Assembly: GCA_946894095.1 (NCBI GenBank)
Contig: OX335642.1
Location: forward strand, 14,395,021-14,459,020
Direction: 5' to 3'
DNA: 64,000 bases
Origin: Incurvaria masculella
Lineage: Eukaryota > Arthropoda > Insecta > Lepidoptera > Incurvariidae
In this document: positions 44,991 through 56,215 of the stretch, in pieces
Position numbering within the stretch: the first letter of the stretch is position 1
Layout: every line of letters begins with the position of its first letter
Made by a program: the position numbers and the translations under genes
Notes under the pieces: generated by a model
What the model was told of the DNA's origin: nothing
The model's database searches: none
The model's input: only the letters and a program-made list of their open reading frames with translations

Positions 44991-45252
44991 TTTTTAGGGT
45001 TCCGTACCCAAAGGGCGCCAACGGAAACCTATTACTAAGCCTCCGCTGTCACAAGGCTGTCATCAGTCCGTCCGTCTGTCACAGGGCTGTATCTCATGAA
45101 CCGTAATAGGTAGTCAGCTGAACAACAAATAGGTAAAATAAAAAAATTAAAGGGGGCGGGCCCCCATTCAAAAAACGTGATTTTTGTTAAATCTTGTGCG
45201 ATGGCACGGAACCCTTCGTGTGGGAGTTTGACTCGCACTTGGCCGGTTTTTA
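44991..45252 (-). mobile_element. 'GGGTTCCGTACC' dispersed element, complete
   Basis: On the minus strand it starts TAAAAACCGGCCAAGTGCGA and ends GGGTACGGAACCCTAAAAA. Internal landmarks are GACTCGCAC, GGGTTCCGT-like text, CAAAAATCACGTTTTTTGAA, GGGCCCGCCCCC and ACAGCCTTGTGACAGC. A widespread lepidopteran repeat; its class is not established here. Confidence 0.7.
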
Positions 45253-45274
45253 GTTTTATATGCAACTCCAAATC

Positions 45275-45559
45275 TGAACTAGCTGACGACGCGATGCGTA
45301 CATGATTCTTACATGAAATCTAGCTGCGGTTCCTGTCTCCGCTCGAATCAACGCCATTGTGGACATTCCTTCGGGCGGAGCCTGCTCAAATGTGGAATCG
45401 TGCGTATGTTGATTTGATGGTTTAGTCTTATTTCACGCAGCAACGGATCCTCTCATTTGCATAGAGTTAATTTATGAAACGGAGAGTGAAATAGGCTACA
45501 TATTAATCCGGAAAGAAATATATTCGACTGCCCCGAGCTAAGCCGGGTACTGCAGCTAG
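45275..45559 (+). mobile_element. Helitron-like terminus and body
   Basis: Body phrase AACGGAGAGTGAAATAGGC and TACATATTAATCCGG; 3' end CTGCCCCGAGCTAAGCCGGG then TACTGCAGCTAG. The left limit is uncertain (a second CTAGCTG phrase lies at 45279). Confidence 0.45.
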
Positions 45560-45599
45560 TAAAGATGATTATTACAGGCTGCGTTTTCCACGTTTTCTT

Positions 45600-45720
45600 T
45601 TCCCGGGAGATGAGTACCGCCGGGGCGGAAGGGGCGTCCGGAAGTGGGCGCGGGCGGCGGAAGACGGCGGCGCCGCTGACCGGAAGCGGTTCGCGCGACT
45701 CAAAGCCGCCGCAGGAAACG
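45600..45720. promoter_or_regulatory. GC-rich island with CAAAG plus GCCGCCG
   Basis: Contains GGCGGAAGACGGCGGCGCCG and, at 45701..45711, CAAAGCCGCCG. That overlaps a TCF-like CTTTG core (minus strand) with a sequence matching the GCCGCCR helper-site consensus known for insect TCF C-clamps. Confidence 0.3.
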
Positions 45721-45909
45721 ATTCCTTCAGTAATGGGGTGATGGAGTGTTATTTTTGAAAAAGTGACGCTTTTTTATCGTGCGGCAACTACATAATGTAT
45801 GGAGGAACAATTTATACGAGAGGACTTCACGAGTTGTCAAACAAGTATAATCAGAAATGTATAACAACATAGAAATGCATTTAAATAAATACTAAGTTAT
45901 TAGTCATTT

Positions 45910-46095
45910 TTTATGCAACTGGAAACAGTTGAGTTCGTTTATTGACAATTTCATTCGCAAAAATATACCTCATTGGAGTGCAAACACCAAACTCACTGTC
46001 ATATTACCCAAACACACCTAATGGGAACTAGGGGTCCCATCCTAGTATTGCGCGGCTCAATGGAACTGGACGGCTGACAATTTTAATGGCCGCTT
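45910..46095 (-). mobile_element. SINE fragment
   Basis: Antisense ATATTACCCAAACACACCTA, GGGTCCCATCCTAG, TTTTAATGGCCGCTTCAACC. Confidence 0.5.
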
Positions 46096-46111
46096 CAACC
46101 GCTTTTACATA

Positions 46112-46305
46112 CGCTTACGAATTCGCTTATTACTGTTTTTCCAACGAAACGTAAGAACTTCACAGGACGCCATTTAGTGCAACGAACGTTCGATGTTGCG
46201 CGTCCCGAATTCGTAAGCGAACAAACTATAAGTTAGATATTTTGCTGCCGCCTTACAAATGAGTTTCGATCGCTCCTCCGTCTTTCAATGCTCGCTCTCT
46301 TGGGT
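46112..46305 (-). mobile_element. Family A foldback element, inverted copy
   Basis: ACGCTTACGAATTCGCTTA, ACAGGACGCCATTTAGTGC, AACGTTCGATGTTGCGCG and TCCCGAATTCGTAAGCGAAC, opposite in order to 37690..38030. Confidence 0.55.
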
Positions 46306-46989
46306 TGGAGCTAGAGCTATTTTGGTTTACTTTTAAAGAATAGCCACGGAGTCTTTCAGTATTATTTTAAGTAAATTTTCCAAGATTTTCCCTAAATATA
46401 TTGTATTATAGACCAGTCCGTAATCAAGTCCATAAATGTATTAAATCATAGATCTGTTTCATCAAAATTTTAGCAATAACGCACGCCCCCGAGACGAATC
46501 AATAGGGCCGAACGACAACTCCGAAGCCCGCCCGAGTGCATGTCAACAGCGGGCAGAAATAATAGAAAGCCACCCTCGTCCATTAGGGATCCGGCGAGTA
46601 TTTTGTATTAAAAAACAAGTGGGAAATGTCGGGACAATAGCGGATCGCTGCGCGACGGAGCCCTCCGCGGTCCGGGGCAAGGTAGAGGGGCAAGGGGAGC
46701 AGGGCGCGGCCGGACGCAGGGCTGCCACATTTAGCAACAATATCACAAGATATACAATGTACAAGAATTAGAGCTGACTGGCCAGTGAGCTGAAGAGGTG
46801 AGTCTCGGTTCACCTCCAAAGGCGCCTGCCACGTCGCGTAGTAAAGACGCCAACACCGCTATATGAATAAAATGTATAGCAGGTATAACAAGAGGGACGT
46901 ACCTTTTGGATCGCGCAGATTATGTATCAACCAACAATCAATTATTTGACGATGCATAACTAAACTATGACAAGAATAAAGAATTAAGA

Positions 46990-47356
46990 CAAAGTGAGGA
47001 GTATCAAAATAAGAGAAAAAACTAAAGTTATACGAATAGATCAACAGAAGTGGAGATGGACTGGTCACACGATCCGAGATAAGCAAAACAAATAAAGCAC
47101 AACTGTGACCGACTGGTACCCCAGAGATGGTAAACGCAAGAGAGGACGCCAACACACGCGATGGGAAGACGACTTGAAGCTCACGGCGGGACACCATTGG
47201 AGAAGGGTAGCGAGAGACAGAACCCAGTGGAAAATGTTAGAGAAGGCCTATGCCAAAAGGCACGCTGAACCACGAGACATTTTATAGATAAATTTAAACA
47301 CAGTAAATATGTATGTATAATCTTGTAGATCAGAATAAAGGGCTTTATTATTATTA
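46990..47356 (+). pseudogene. LINE (RTE-like) RT C-terminus with 3' UTR and tail
   Basis: In one frame: KTKVIRIDQQKWRWTGHTIR, a stop, then WYPRDGKRKRGRQHTRWEDD, WRRVARDRTQWKMLEKAYAK and a terminal stop at 47287. W.W.GH, RGR...RW.DD and W.R.A.DR..W.MLEAY are the ordered landmarks of the RT C-terminus in RTE-type elements. The 3' UTR follows, with AATAAA at 47334 and a TTATTATTATT tail. More intact than the copy at 43 kb, but 5'-truncated. Confidence 0.8.
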
Positions 47357-47584
47357 ACTAAACTAAACTCACTTCGGGTCTAGTCAATGCTCAATATTAT
47401 AAACGATTTTTTTTTCATTTCTGTAATATCCCTGTGGTCCTAATGTATAGAAAGGCCAATATTTTGAGCTCTACAGGTATTGAGTTCGAGCCCAAGGGCA
47501 CGCAGCCTTTCATTGCGTACATGCCCTTTGGCAGTGTTAGTGTACTAACAATTCGGGACGCATCTAGCTCTGTATTTTTTGAAA

Positions 47585-47680
47585 ATAAATGGAAATGAAT
47601 GGCTAATATCACACCGACTGCTAAAATATTTCTCCACAACATTCCTGAAGTTGCCATGAATTACACTTCGTGCCCGACTA
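47585..47680 (-). mobile_element. SINE 3' fragment
   Basis: Antisense ATGGAAATGAATGGCTAATA, ACCGACTGCTAAAATATT and CACAACATTCCTGAAGTTGC. Confidence 0.4.
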
Positions 47681-48269
47681 CGTCTTCAATTGAACAAACT
47701 ACTCGCGCACGTAACTGAGGTTACGTTGAACTTAGGGAAACAGGGACGATTAGTTATTGCCCTATCGAGCCATTTTAAATCCAATGTCATGGTACATCAC
47801 ATTGATGAAAGGGGAAGAAAAAAAAGTAAACATAATGTAATGTGGCAACCCTAATACAGAACAATCCCCTACAGTACGGGGAGCGCATTGAGTGTATCAA
47901 TAATAGCTGGATTTGTTTGAATTTGGTCTTATTAATTAACTAAATAAAATACAAGAGGTTCGAGAGGACCTACTTGCGCACGTAACCCGCGTGTTGCTCG
48001 CGCGGGAGTCGACGGGCAACTGAGTGCAGGCGGCAAATCTTTCCAAATGTGGGTAGTCGTCAGTCGTTTTACGAAGTTTACGTATGTTTGAAAAGATGTA
48101 TGTTTAGTTTCGTTTAATAATTCCGCTTTCGGCTCTAAATGTAGTATCAGTTTGTTGAGTTAACACAGTCATTGTTTGTAATATTTGGGGAGTTGTAATA
48201 TGTTATAGGAGACAAAAATAATACATTGCATGCAATTAAAAATCAATAATAAATAAAAAAATACTAAGG

Positions 48270-48408
48270 CTGAAATGCACCATCTCTGGTTAACGTTAAT
48301 GTTACGGTTTAATTGTACCTATCTGCCTTCTTTCTTCTTATGTCATTAACTAACCATAGATATATCTTAACGATAACATTAAGGTTAACCCGAGGTGGTG
48401 CGTTCGAG
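48270..48408. mobile_element. MITE, family G
   Basis: About 139 bp with about 35-bp inverted ends: left CTGAAATGCACCATCTCTGG and TTAACGTTAATGTTA; right TAACATTAAGGTTAACCCG and AGGTGGTGCGTTCGAG. Five or six mismatches. No coding capacity. Confidence 0.65.
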
Positions 48409-48539
48409 CATCATTATTAGCAACAAGCAATTAACAAGATTTCGAAAATAAATAAACAAATACACCCAGCATTCTAATTTAAGAACACAGATCGAAGAAA
48501 CAACTCGAAGCCGCAACAGATAAGCCCAAAAACAGAACG

Positions 48540-48870
48540 ACATCGTTAACAATAACCGCACCGCATTCATACTCGCATGCCCCGGCGCATTACGCGCGGA
48601 CCTACGTCCAATTAGTGGCCGTGTAACCACCAATTACGTCAACCGGTCGTTAGTCGCACGCGACTCGTCGCGCGACTGTCGCGTCGTGTCGCCAGCGACG
48701 CCGCGGGGGCCCGCAGTGCGATTACGAAGCAAATCGCACTGACATGCCGCTCCGTCCCGCGCTTCCCTAATCGCGCATGCATTTCTGTCATTCATTATTG
48801 AGCGCTCTCGGAAAGTAGTACGCGAGACGAAAGGGTTCGCGCTCGATGGCTGCCCGGCTAGAACATTGAG
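48540..48870. promoter_or_regulatory. GC-rich island
   Basis: CG-rich block (GTCGCACGCGACTCGTCGCG, GCCAGCGACGCCGCGGGGG). A minus-strand 84-aa frame crosses it but shows no recognisable domain. Confidence 0.25.
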
Positions 48871-48883
48871 TAATAAAGGAATA

Positions 48884-49425
48884 GCCACGTTTCAGTGATA
48901 ATACACTGATTGTAGCCGCCATCTCAGTTCGCTTACGAATTCGGGACGCGCAACATCGATTTTTCGTTGTAGTAAATGGCGTCCTGTGCAGTTCTTTCGT
49001 GACATTACGTCTCGTAGAAACTCAAGAACATCAGTAGTGAGAATGCATCCTGCATCGGGCATAGAAGGACGGGAGTAGCGATCGAAAATAATTCGTATGG
49101 CGGCGGCAGAATTAGTGGAAAACCACTAAGGGCCGAGTGCACGAACGAACAAAAAATCAAAATCAACGTCAAAGTCTGATTAAACAGGTCACTTTCTATC
49201 GACTGTATGGAAGGAACTCCATGCGGTTCAATAAAAGTGACGTGTTTGAACATTGATCAATTCAGCCATCTCTTCGTGCAATCGGGGCTAAATGTATTTT
49301 GTTCACTCACGTAGTAGTAAGCGAATTCGTAAGCGAACTCACTCGCCGGCGCTCCCGTTTATCTTCGCCCCACCCCCACAAGCGAATTTTGACTTCCACT
49401 CCCGTCCTTTCATGCTCGCTGGGTT
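48884..49425 (+). mobile_element. Family A foldback element split by a Harbinger-like MITE
   Basis: Left part AGCCACGTTTCAGTGATAAT, CAGTTCGCTTACGAATTCGG, AAATGGCGTCCTGTGCAG, AAGAACATCAGTAGTGAG; right part GTAAGCGAATTCGTAAGCG, AACTCACTCGCCGGCGCTCC and CACTCCCGTCCTTTCATGC. The family B MITE separates them. Confidence 0.65.
49130..49288. mobile_element. PIF/Harbinger-like MITE, family B, copy 2
   Basis: 159 bp with TAA duplications (49127..49129 and 49289..49291). Ends GGGCCGAGTGCACGAA and TTCGTGCAATCGGGGC. Inserted into a family A element. Confidence 0.85.
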
Positions 49426-49959
49426 CACAGGTCCAAGGTTTAACCGGCGCGAAAACTGAATTAATGAAGAACAGTAACAATTTAGTTTATATTTTTTGCT
49501 TAGCCTCCATTATCAACCTGTATGCATACACTGACTGAATAGTGATTGACCTCTTTCAGGAATATTTCTATCATTGTCTTGATTTACGTATTTTGGTGTA
49601 GCTGGTGGGCTTGCCGCGCCACCTACGTAGCAATGCATTGAACAATACAATTTTCAAAACAAAACTAGTAGCAATGGCGCATTAGCATTTTAAAAAGCGT
49701 TTCTGAGTCCGAGTGCACGTTCGAATTGTAAAAATTCAAACGAGGGAATAAAATGAAAGACATTGTTCGACATTTAAAAAAGGTAGCGGGAGCGAGAGGG
49801 GGAGACGCGGCGGACGCTGTCCCCTTTCTTCCGGCACGTGGCGCTAGTTGGGTATGAATATTGATATTCCTCATTATTCCCCTTTCGACAGAGATGAACG
49901 GAATTTTTACACCGTGGTACCACCGGGGAGCGAAGACAATGCCGCGAAATATCTCCAAG

Positions 49960-51400
49960 TGCCCAGAGGTGTTAGTGTTATTAATGAGTAAAATATAGCA
50001 GCGACCACCCTAGTACTTACTGTAATGACTCGAATGGCCATTCACACACAAATCAGTTAAATATAGTTTTAAAGTTTACTCGAGTGATTCTTAAAATCAA
50101 TGGTGGTAAATCAGTGATATTATTTCACAAACACTTTGGTTAGTTTAGTGGTGTTGCCTTACTTTAGTATATCTACATTATATACTTTTTGGTGGCATAT
50201 ACGTAGGCAATTAATTAAAAAAACTAGCTCTTTCAGGTTAACGAGTGATAGTATTTAGAATTCAGTGTTCGAAGCGACGAATAGAAGTGGAATACAATTG
50301 TCTCTTGTATGTTTGAAATAAAGGAAAAATATTAACTTTTGGTGTTTTCTGCTCTAATCTACACCCCACTCGCGTAACAACATTTAGCCAATTACACTTG
50401 AAAAATAAAAGACAATCACTGTGAACACCTTATCGCAATATTATTTCCTAAATTTAGACCCCATGAACAACTTAGCTTTTTAGCTAGGACATTGTGCCTC
50501 CAATGCATATGTATGTATAATTTGTAAATGAATAGGACTATCCCACGGACAGCTCACAAACAGCCACAAGTAGTAATAAATAGCGGCGCCACCCCTGTCA
50601 TGTCGGTAACGTGCTAGTTTTACATCATATTTGTCGATGGTTGTCGGTCGAGGGGCGGCGCGCGACTGCCGCTTTAGTGTTTGGAACCAGTCGATTATAT
50701 AGACATCGATAGTAATACATTTAGATGAAAATGCAAGAACCTAGCTCGTTTGGGCGTTGGCTTGTTTTGACAGTAATATCAAGGCAGCGATAATTAAGGC
50801 CAGCAAGCAAAAAAATCTGTCTCGCACTGTCCTAACCACGCCTCGCACATACTTGTAAAAATTGAGGTGTTGTTGAACGGTGAACTTGGAATGGTAACCG
50901 TAACAACATACTCCGGTAATGAGGACAAAATGGTGTTATAGTATGCAGCCTATGGTGTTGTAGCTAGTTCACCGAGACTGTAACATTTACTGTTGTGCTG
51001 CACTGAGTGTTTTATTTCTGCCATTGTCAGTGATTAGGAAAGGACATGTTAAAAAAAAGAAGTGGTCATGTATTCTGCTCTGCGATAAAGTGTCCAATCG
51101 TTCCCAAATCAGTTCTTGCTCTTGGTCTAATTACTAAATCTTAAATAGGATTACGGTCACGCAAGGATCATTACAAGTTTAGGTCAAATAATATTAGGGA
51201 GCTTTTGAAATATAATATTCAAACAATTATGCGCGCACTCACTCGAATGCCATGAAAATTATAAAATAGCAATGTTACATTTTAAGTTTCCTGTAAAGTT
51301 TTTATGTCCTTTAAACCTTCAACTATCAAACTGTATGAAATTTTGGATTCTTTTCATATATATGAAATAGTTTGTTTAGAAATAAAAAAATATATATTCA
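49960..51400. other. No supported feature
   Basis: AT-rich with no recognised element apart from short GC specks (GTCGAGGGGCGGCGCGCGAC near 50647). Confidence 0.4.
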
Positions 51401-51411
51401 GTTGTACTTTA

Positions 51412-51729
51412 AAAAAACACCGACCAAGTGCGAGTCGGACTCGCACACAAAGGGTTCCGTACCATCGTACAAGATTTAACACAAAAAATCACGTTTTTTG
51501 TATGGGACCCCCCTTTAATTTTTATAATTTTTTTAATTGACGTATTTAATGTTATAGCGGCAAAATAAATACACACTCTGTGAAAATTTCAGCGGCCTAC
51601 CTATTACGATTCACGAGATACAGCCCTGTGACAGACGGACAGGCGAAAGGACGGACGGACGGACAGACGGACAGCGGAGGCTTAGTAATAGGGTTCCGTT
51701 TTCACACTTTGGGTACGGAACCCTAAAAA
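51412..51729 (+). mobile_element. 'GGGTTCCGTACC' dispersed element, complete
   Basis: Plus-strand copy: ACCGACCAAGTGCGAGTCGG, TTTTTTGTATGGGACCCCCC, AAATACACACTCTGTG, AAATTTCAGCGGCCTACC, TATTACGATTCACGAGATAC, a GACGGACG microsatellite, and GGGTACGGAACCCTAAAAA. Confidence 0.75.
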
Positions 51730-51762
51730 GAATACGATATGATTAAAGCCATTTTATTTAGA

Positions 51763-52682
51763 ACTAGCTGCGGTATGCGGCTCCGCTCGGGTTAGTGTCG
51801 GCAAAATTAATTCATGAATAAGAAGTAGCCCACATGGCTGGTCCATAATAGGGTCAAACTGGTCCAGGAAAATGTATCCATCTACCAAATTTAATCAAGA
51901 AAGTTTGAGCCGAAATAGCATAATTTAATGAGAAACATCCAAAAATTCCCATTAAGAGCTTCGTTGACATTTGGTGGCTTTTTAAAAAAAATGCATTTGC
52001 CGCCAGAACCTTTCTACACTTGCACAGCTTCATTGCTTACCTAGTAAGTAAGTAACGTGTAACGTAGGTAAGTTTTGCGTGGACATCAACCCACAGCTAG
52101 CATCAACACCGAAAACGGTAACCCATCCGAAACTTGACTACTCCCAGAGATGCTATACGTTGATAAATACGCATATAAATCGGGTAAGTGGTTCGCAAGT
52201 CATAAGAATTTAACACTCACTACTCACCCCTCTGGTAATGAAGCGATATATATTATGTAGCCTATAAGTTCTGAGTAGAATCAGGCTAGACGTAGAAATC
52301 CGCATCTAAATCGAGTAATTGGTTCTCAAGTAATAAGTATTTTATTCCATTGGTCGCACCTTTGGCGATTTAGCCAAGATGCCAAGTAGTCCTAAAGTTG
52401 CGGGAAATACTAAGCCGTCTTCGGTACAGTTAGTAAAAGTAAGCGCCGCCGCAGCCCCCCCCCCCCCAAACCTTGTAGAGTATTGCAGTTTGTATGACAG
52501 CCACATCTTAGCGTAAGCGGAACTGAATTCTATTTAGCCTATCCTGATTCCCAGGTAGTTAAATGTACGTGTACTAAGTTTCATCTAATTCGGATAATCG
52601 GTTTAAGAGTTATGGAGGAACATACATACATATATACATACAGAACTGATTTCTAAAAATCGTCAATTTAGTATTAGTATCA
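51763..52682 (-). mobile_element. Helitron-like element, long
   Basis: The minus-strand 3' end lies at GAACTAGCTGCGGTATGCGG with CTCCGCTCGGG (51762..). The opposite end has AAAATCGTCAATTTAGTATT. Two internal paralogous phrases (CGCATATAAATCGGGTAAG and CGCATCTAAATCGAGTAAT) and a CATACATACATATATACATA microsatellite lie inside. Confidence 0.4.
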
Positions 52683-53089
52683 TACATAAAGTCTACAAAC
52701 GAAGTATTTTAGAAAACAAAGCAACTTACTCCATGAACACCCCTTACAGATTTATTATACGTATAGATATAGGAAGTTTATATATTCACATTATCCATGT
52801 ATTTCATATAGAGAGTTTATCTACGCTTTACATTACTTTAAACTTAATGGACATTTATATCGTGACGCGCACTGCTCTATGCACTCGATGTAACCCCAAA
52901 TTGTGAGTGCGGCCATCGGACCACGACACAATACAAATGTTTCATCCAATTTCAACCGACCAATAAACAATTATTGGCAGATTTCAGCGAAGCAAATTTC
53001 TGTAACTACATATGTACTATTGTTTAACCTAAAATGGACATTCGACTTAAACTTAAACTTCGGTCAAATAGAAGAGGTTCATTTCTTAA

Positions 53090-53255
53090 AATTAATCTTC
53101 CTGAAAATTTTGACCGAGCGAAGCGTCTCCGTTTCAGCGTGGGCAAAAATGCTTTCATAGGCCGGCCGTCATGCCGTTCTCCTCTACAGGTCGCATTACT
53201 CAACCGATTCTCGTGAAATTTTGTGAGCACGCTCGATAATTACCTGTATATAATT
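53090..53255 (+). repeat. Dispersed repeat shared with 41.6 kb
   Basis: GACCGAGCGAAGCGTCTCC, GTTTCAGCGTGGGCAAAAAT, AACCGATTCTCGTGAAATTT and GTGAGCACGCTCGATAATTA. A recurrent lepidopteran repeat of unknown class to me. Confidence 0.45.
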
Positions 53256-54673
53256 ATTTGACGATTCAGTTTTTGGATTTTTTCAAAATGGTAGAGCCAT
53301 AGGGTTTATTCAGTTTCAGCTTTGTAATTTTTGCAAACCCACCACGTTTTAAATCTAGTCGCAAAACAATTTTGTTTACAAGTTTTTGAAGATATTTTGA
53401 TAAGTATTTGAAAGGCTCTAATATCGAACGGCGAGGTGTCGCGCCCTGGGTTACCGAAGCGAGATTCAAGAGTTATTTAGGTCACAACCGAGTTGCAATC
53501 AAGATGTCAGTTTGAAGGTTAGGTAAATAAGCTATTTAATAAGCTGATGGACAGCCAATCAGGTTGATAAAACAAAGTATGTAGAATCTTCACTGTGTTA
53601 GAAGGAGGTATTGATTATGAACGGCCGGACTATAGGAGAATTCTTAAAATGGTTATAGAGCTGGAGCCGGAATCGGAAAACGCGCTGCCTGCGGTTTCAA
53701 GTTTAAGTCAACTAAAAGTAGTTATATTTGACTGCTTTCTTTCTTTAACGACTGTGTCCTTGCTTCGCGGTCGATTCTACATACATATCTTATTCGCCGA
53801 TGGACCAGCTCGAGGCCACAGGGAATTCAGGGGTCCACGAGGTGACGGCGATTTGAAAAAGACTATATTTCATAATGGCACATACAATGAAACGACATCT
53901 ACAATAAAATTATAGTAGTCAATGACAAATGATCAGATTCTAAACGAAATATGTGAAATCACCAAAAAGGTGTCTATGAAAAAGAGGTACTATTAGAATC
54001 CTCCCCTCAATTAGAATCCTGGTAATGTTATTATTTTTAAAAACTCTTTAAATTCTTTTTTTCGATATCTCTTTACGTTTTCGATAAGTATAAGGCTTGA
54101 GTGATCAATCTCTGATTAGTGACAATTTGAAATAAATCCGCCCTTATTTTTCGCATTAAGAAGAAAGAAGACAGATCTATAATAACCAGAACTATAATAC
54201 TAGCCAGAGATTGGGCACTCCGGCTCAAGATTCTTTAGAAACTGTCCTAAAAGAAACGATAAAAAATTGGAGTTTTTTTTTTCAAATAAAAAATTAAGAC
54301 CACTTCAAAAATGTGAGTTGTAGACCTTTGAGACGAATCTTTTGACACCTCTATCTCAATAATTCTGGACGCTAGCCCCCGGTCATACAAGCGATCGAAA
54401 AAGCATTTTCAATGCTAAAACAAAATGGAGAGCGCGGAGAAGCCCTAGGAAGACACGCGCCCTCTAAATTTGGCTTACAGTTTCCTTATTAATAGACAAG
54501 GGCACATTACAGGATCCGGCATTAGCAAGAGGTGTCCGTACAACCGCCTGTGTCTACACAGTTTATCAAAGCCTAGCCTCTCAACCGTTGATCCTAGAAT
54601 GCTCGGTTCCTTCCGCTCCGCTGGTCTGCTCACTGGCGCCGAATTCGTACCGCCACCTTCGAATAGGTATTAT

Positions 54674-55028
54674 ACTTCTCTTAAGAGGTTAATGAGGTGT
54701 TCGAGTTCCATGCAATGGCTCGTGCCTGTTTCCTTACTCAAATTGAGAAATATGTTTCTGAATCATTTTTGATTTTTAATGATCTAATAATGAGGTGAAA
54801 AATTACCTTCATGCATGATATAAGACTCTAAAAATTTGTATCAAAATGTTTAAGGGCGTATATGATGGATATAAGTATAGTTATCAAAAAAAATAAAACG
54901 TACAGACGTAGCTCTTAGTTAGTTCATTTAATGTGCAAAATTTCAGAAACTTGTTTCTTAATTTGACTGAGGAAACAGGCACGAGCCATGGTATTGAACT
55001 CGATCATCTCATTTTCATTTTAAGAAGG
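54674..55028. mobile_element. Foldback element with about 90-bp arms, family H
   Basis: Left arm 54674..54770 contains GGCTCGTGCCTGTTTCCTTA, CTCAAATTGAGAAA. The right arm (about 54940..55028) is its near-complement (GAGGAAACAGGCACGAGCC). Outer ends CTTCTCTTAAGAGG and TTTTAAGAAGG also pair. About 170 bp of AT-rich loop. Confidence 0.7.
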
Positions 55029-55120
55029 TCCATAAGCATCCATTACTGCCCCCATGCAACCATAGTTTGGAAATAACATGAACTCAAACTCTTTATTAGC
55101 TCATACAAATGATATATGTA

Positions 55121-55167
55121 CAGCGCACACACTTGCGCGAGCCAAATGTTAAGAAAATAAACATTTA
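55121..55167 (+). repeat. Short duplicate of 56048..56095
   Basis: CAGCGCACACACTTGCGCGA, GCCAAATGTTAAGAAAATAA, ACATTTA parallels GCAGCGCACACACTCGCGCG, GGCCAAATGTTGAGAAAAGA, AACATTTT about 930 bp away. A family B MITE has inserted exactly at the end of this copy. Confidence 0.75.
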
Positions 55168-55325
55168 GGGCCGAGTGCACGAAAGGACAAAAATCAAAAT
55201 CATCGTCAAAGTATGATCAAACACGTCACTTTGTGTGGACAGTATGGAAGGAACTCTATGCGGATCACTAAAAGTGACGTGTTTGAACATTGATTAACTC
55301 GCCCGTCTCTTCGTGCAACCGGGGC
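55168..55325. mobile_element. PIF/Harbinger-like MITE, family B, copy 3
   Basis: 158 bp with TTA duplications (55165..55167 and 55326..55328). Ends GGGCCGAGTGCACGAA and TTCGTGCAACCGGGGC. The interior matches copy 2. Confidence 0.85.
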
Positions 55326-55465
55326 TTAGTTTATTAGGTGTGCAGTTAATATTATTTGTAGTAAACGTAGTTTGCCAAATGCTGCTAGCTCATCTTGCCT
55401 CGCTAGTCATAAGCTACCAGGAACACATTACGGGTGATATTAGCCGTCAATGTTCGGTACATATA

Positions 55466-55764
55466 AAAACCGGCCAAGTGCGAGTCGGACTCGCACACAA
55501 AGGGTTCCGTAAAATCGTACACGATAAAATCATGTTTTTTGTATGGGACCCCCCTCAATTTTTTTTATTTTTTATTTTACCTACTTTTTGTTATAGCGGC
55601 AAAATAAATACACACTCTGTGAAAATTTCAGCTGCCTACCTATTACGGTTCATGAGGTACAGCCCTGTGACAGAAGGACGAACGGACAGACGGACGGACG
55701 GACGGACAGCGGAGGCTTAGTAATAGGGTTCCGTTTTCACCCTTTGGGTACGGAACCATAAAAA
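55466..55764 (+). mobile_element. 'GGGTTCCGTACC' dispersed element, complete
   Basis: AAAACCGGCCAAGTGCGAGT, CGGACTCGCACACAAAGGGT, TTTTTTGTATGGGACCCCCC, AATTTCAGCTGCCTACC, TACAGCCCTGTGACAG, tandem GACG units, and TTTGGGTACGGAACC. Confidence 0.75.
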
Positions 55765-55774
55765 ATCCACCTCA

Positions 55775-56215
55775 AGGCGCGTCCAGGCGTATGCGACGCA
55801 GGCGACGCGACGAGAGCGGCGCGCGGCGGCGCAGCGGCGTCGCAGGGTCGCGCACGTCCGGACGCGCCTTCAGGTGGCTAGGGCGGTAGGTACACCGCAG
55901 CGCCCGTCACCTCCAGCGCCGGGGAGCCGGGACGGCGCGGCTGGGTGGTGCGGGTCGGTGCTGGGTGGGGGGGGGGGGGGGCGCCGAGTCCCGAGGGGGA
56001 GGCGAGTCCTTTGATGTCGCCGCCCGCGGCGCGCCTCTTGTTTTGACGCAGCGCACACACTCGCGCGGGCCAAATGTTGAGAAAAGAAACATTTTGCCGA
56101 CGCGGAGGTAACGAGGTTTTCACCGTGCGCTAATGTTATTGGATATTTGGCGAGGTCGGCGGCTGGAGGGGGTGCGCGACGCGCCCCGGTGCGAGCTCAC
56201 CGTTTCCGATTTTCT
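55775..56215. promoter_or_regulatory. Largest GC-rich island, poly-G tract and TTTGATGTC motif (M3)
   Basis: About 440 bp of CG-rich DNA. It contains a G15-class run near 55968-55981, CCTTTGATGT (56008..56017) followed at once by CGCCGCCCGCGG, and a plus-strand ATTGG (CCAAT) near 56139. CCTTTGATGT fits the TCF HMG-site consensus, and the adjacent GCCGCC nearly fits the helper site. The best promoter or enhancer candidate in the window for the minus-strand TCF gene; no first exon recognised. Confidence 0.4.

Noticed and set aside
55870..56123. Proline-rich minus-strand ORFs across the GC island
   Set aside because: Three overlapping frames all arise from poly-G/GC content; none has TCF N-terminal landmarks.
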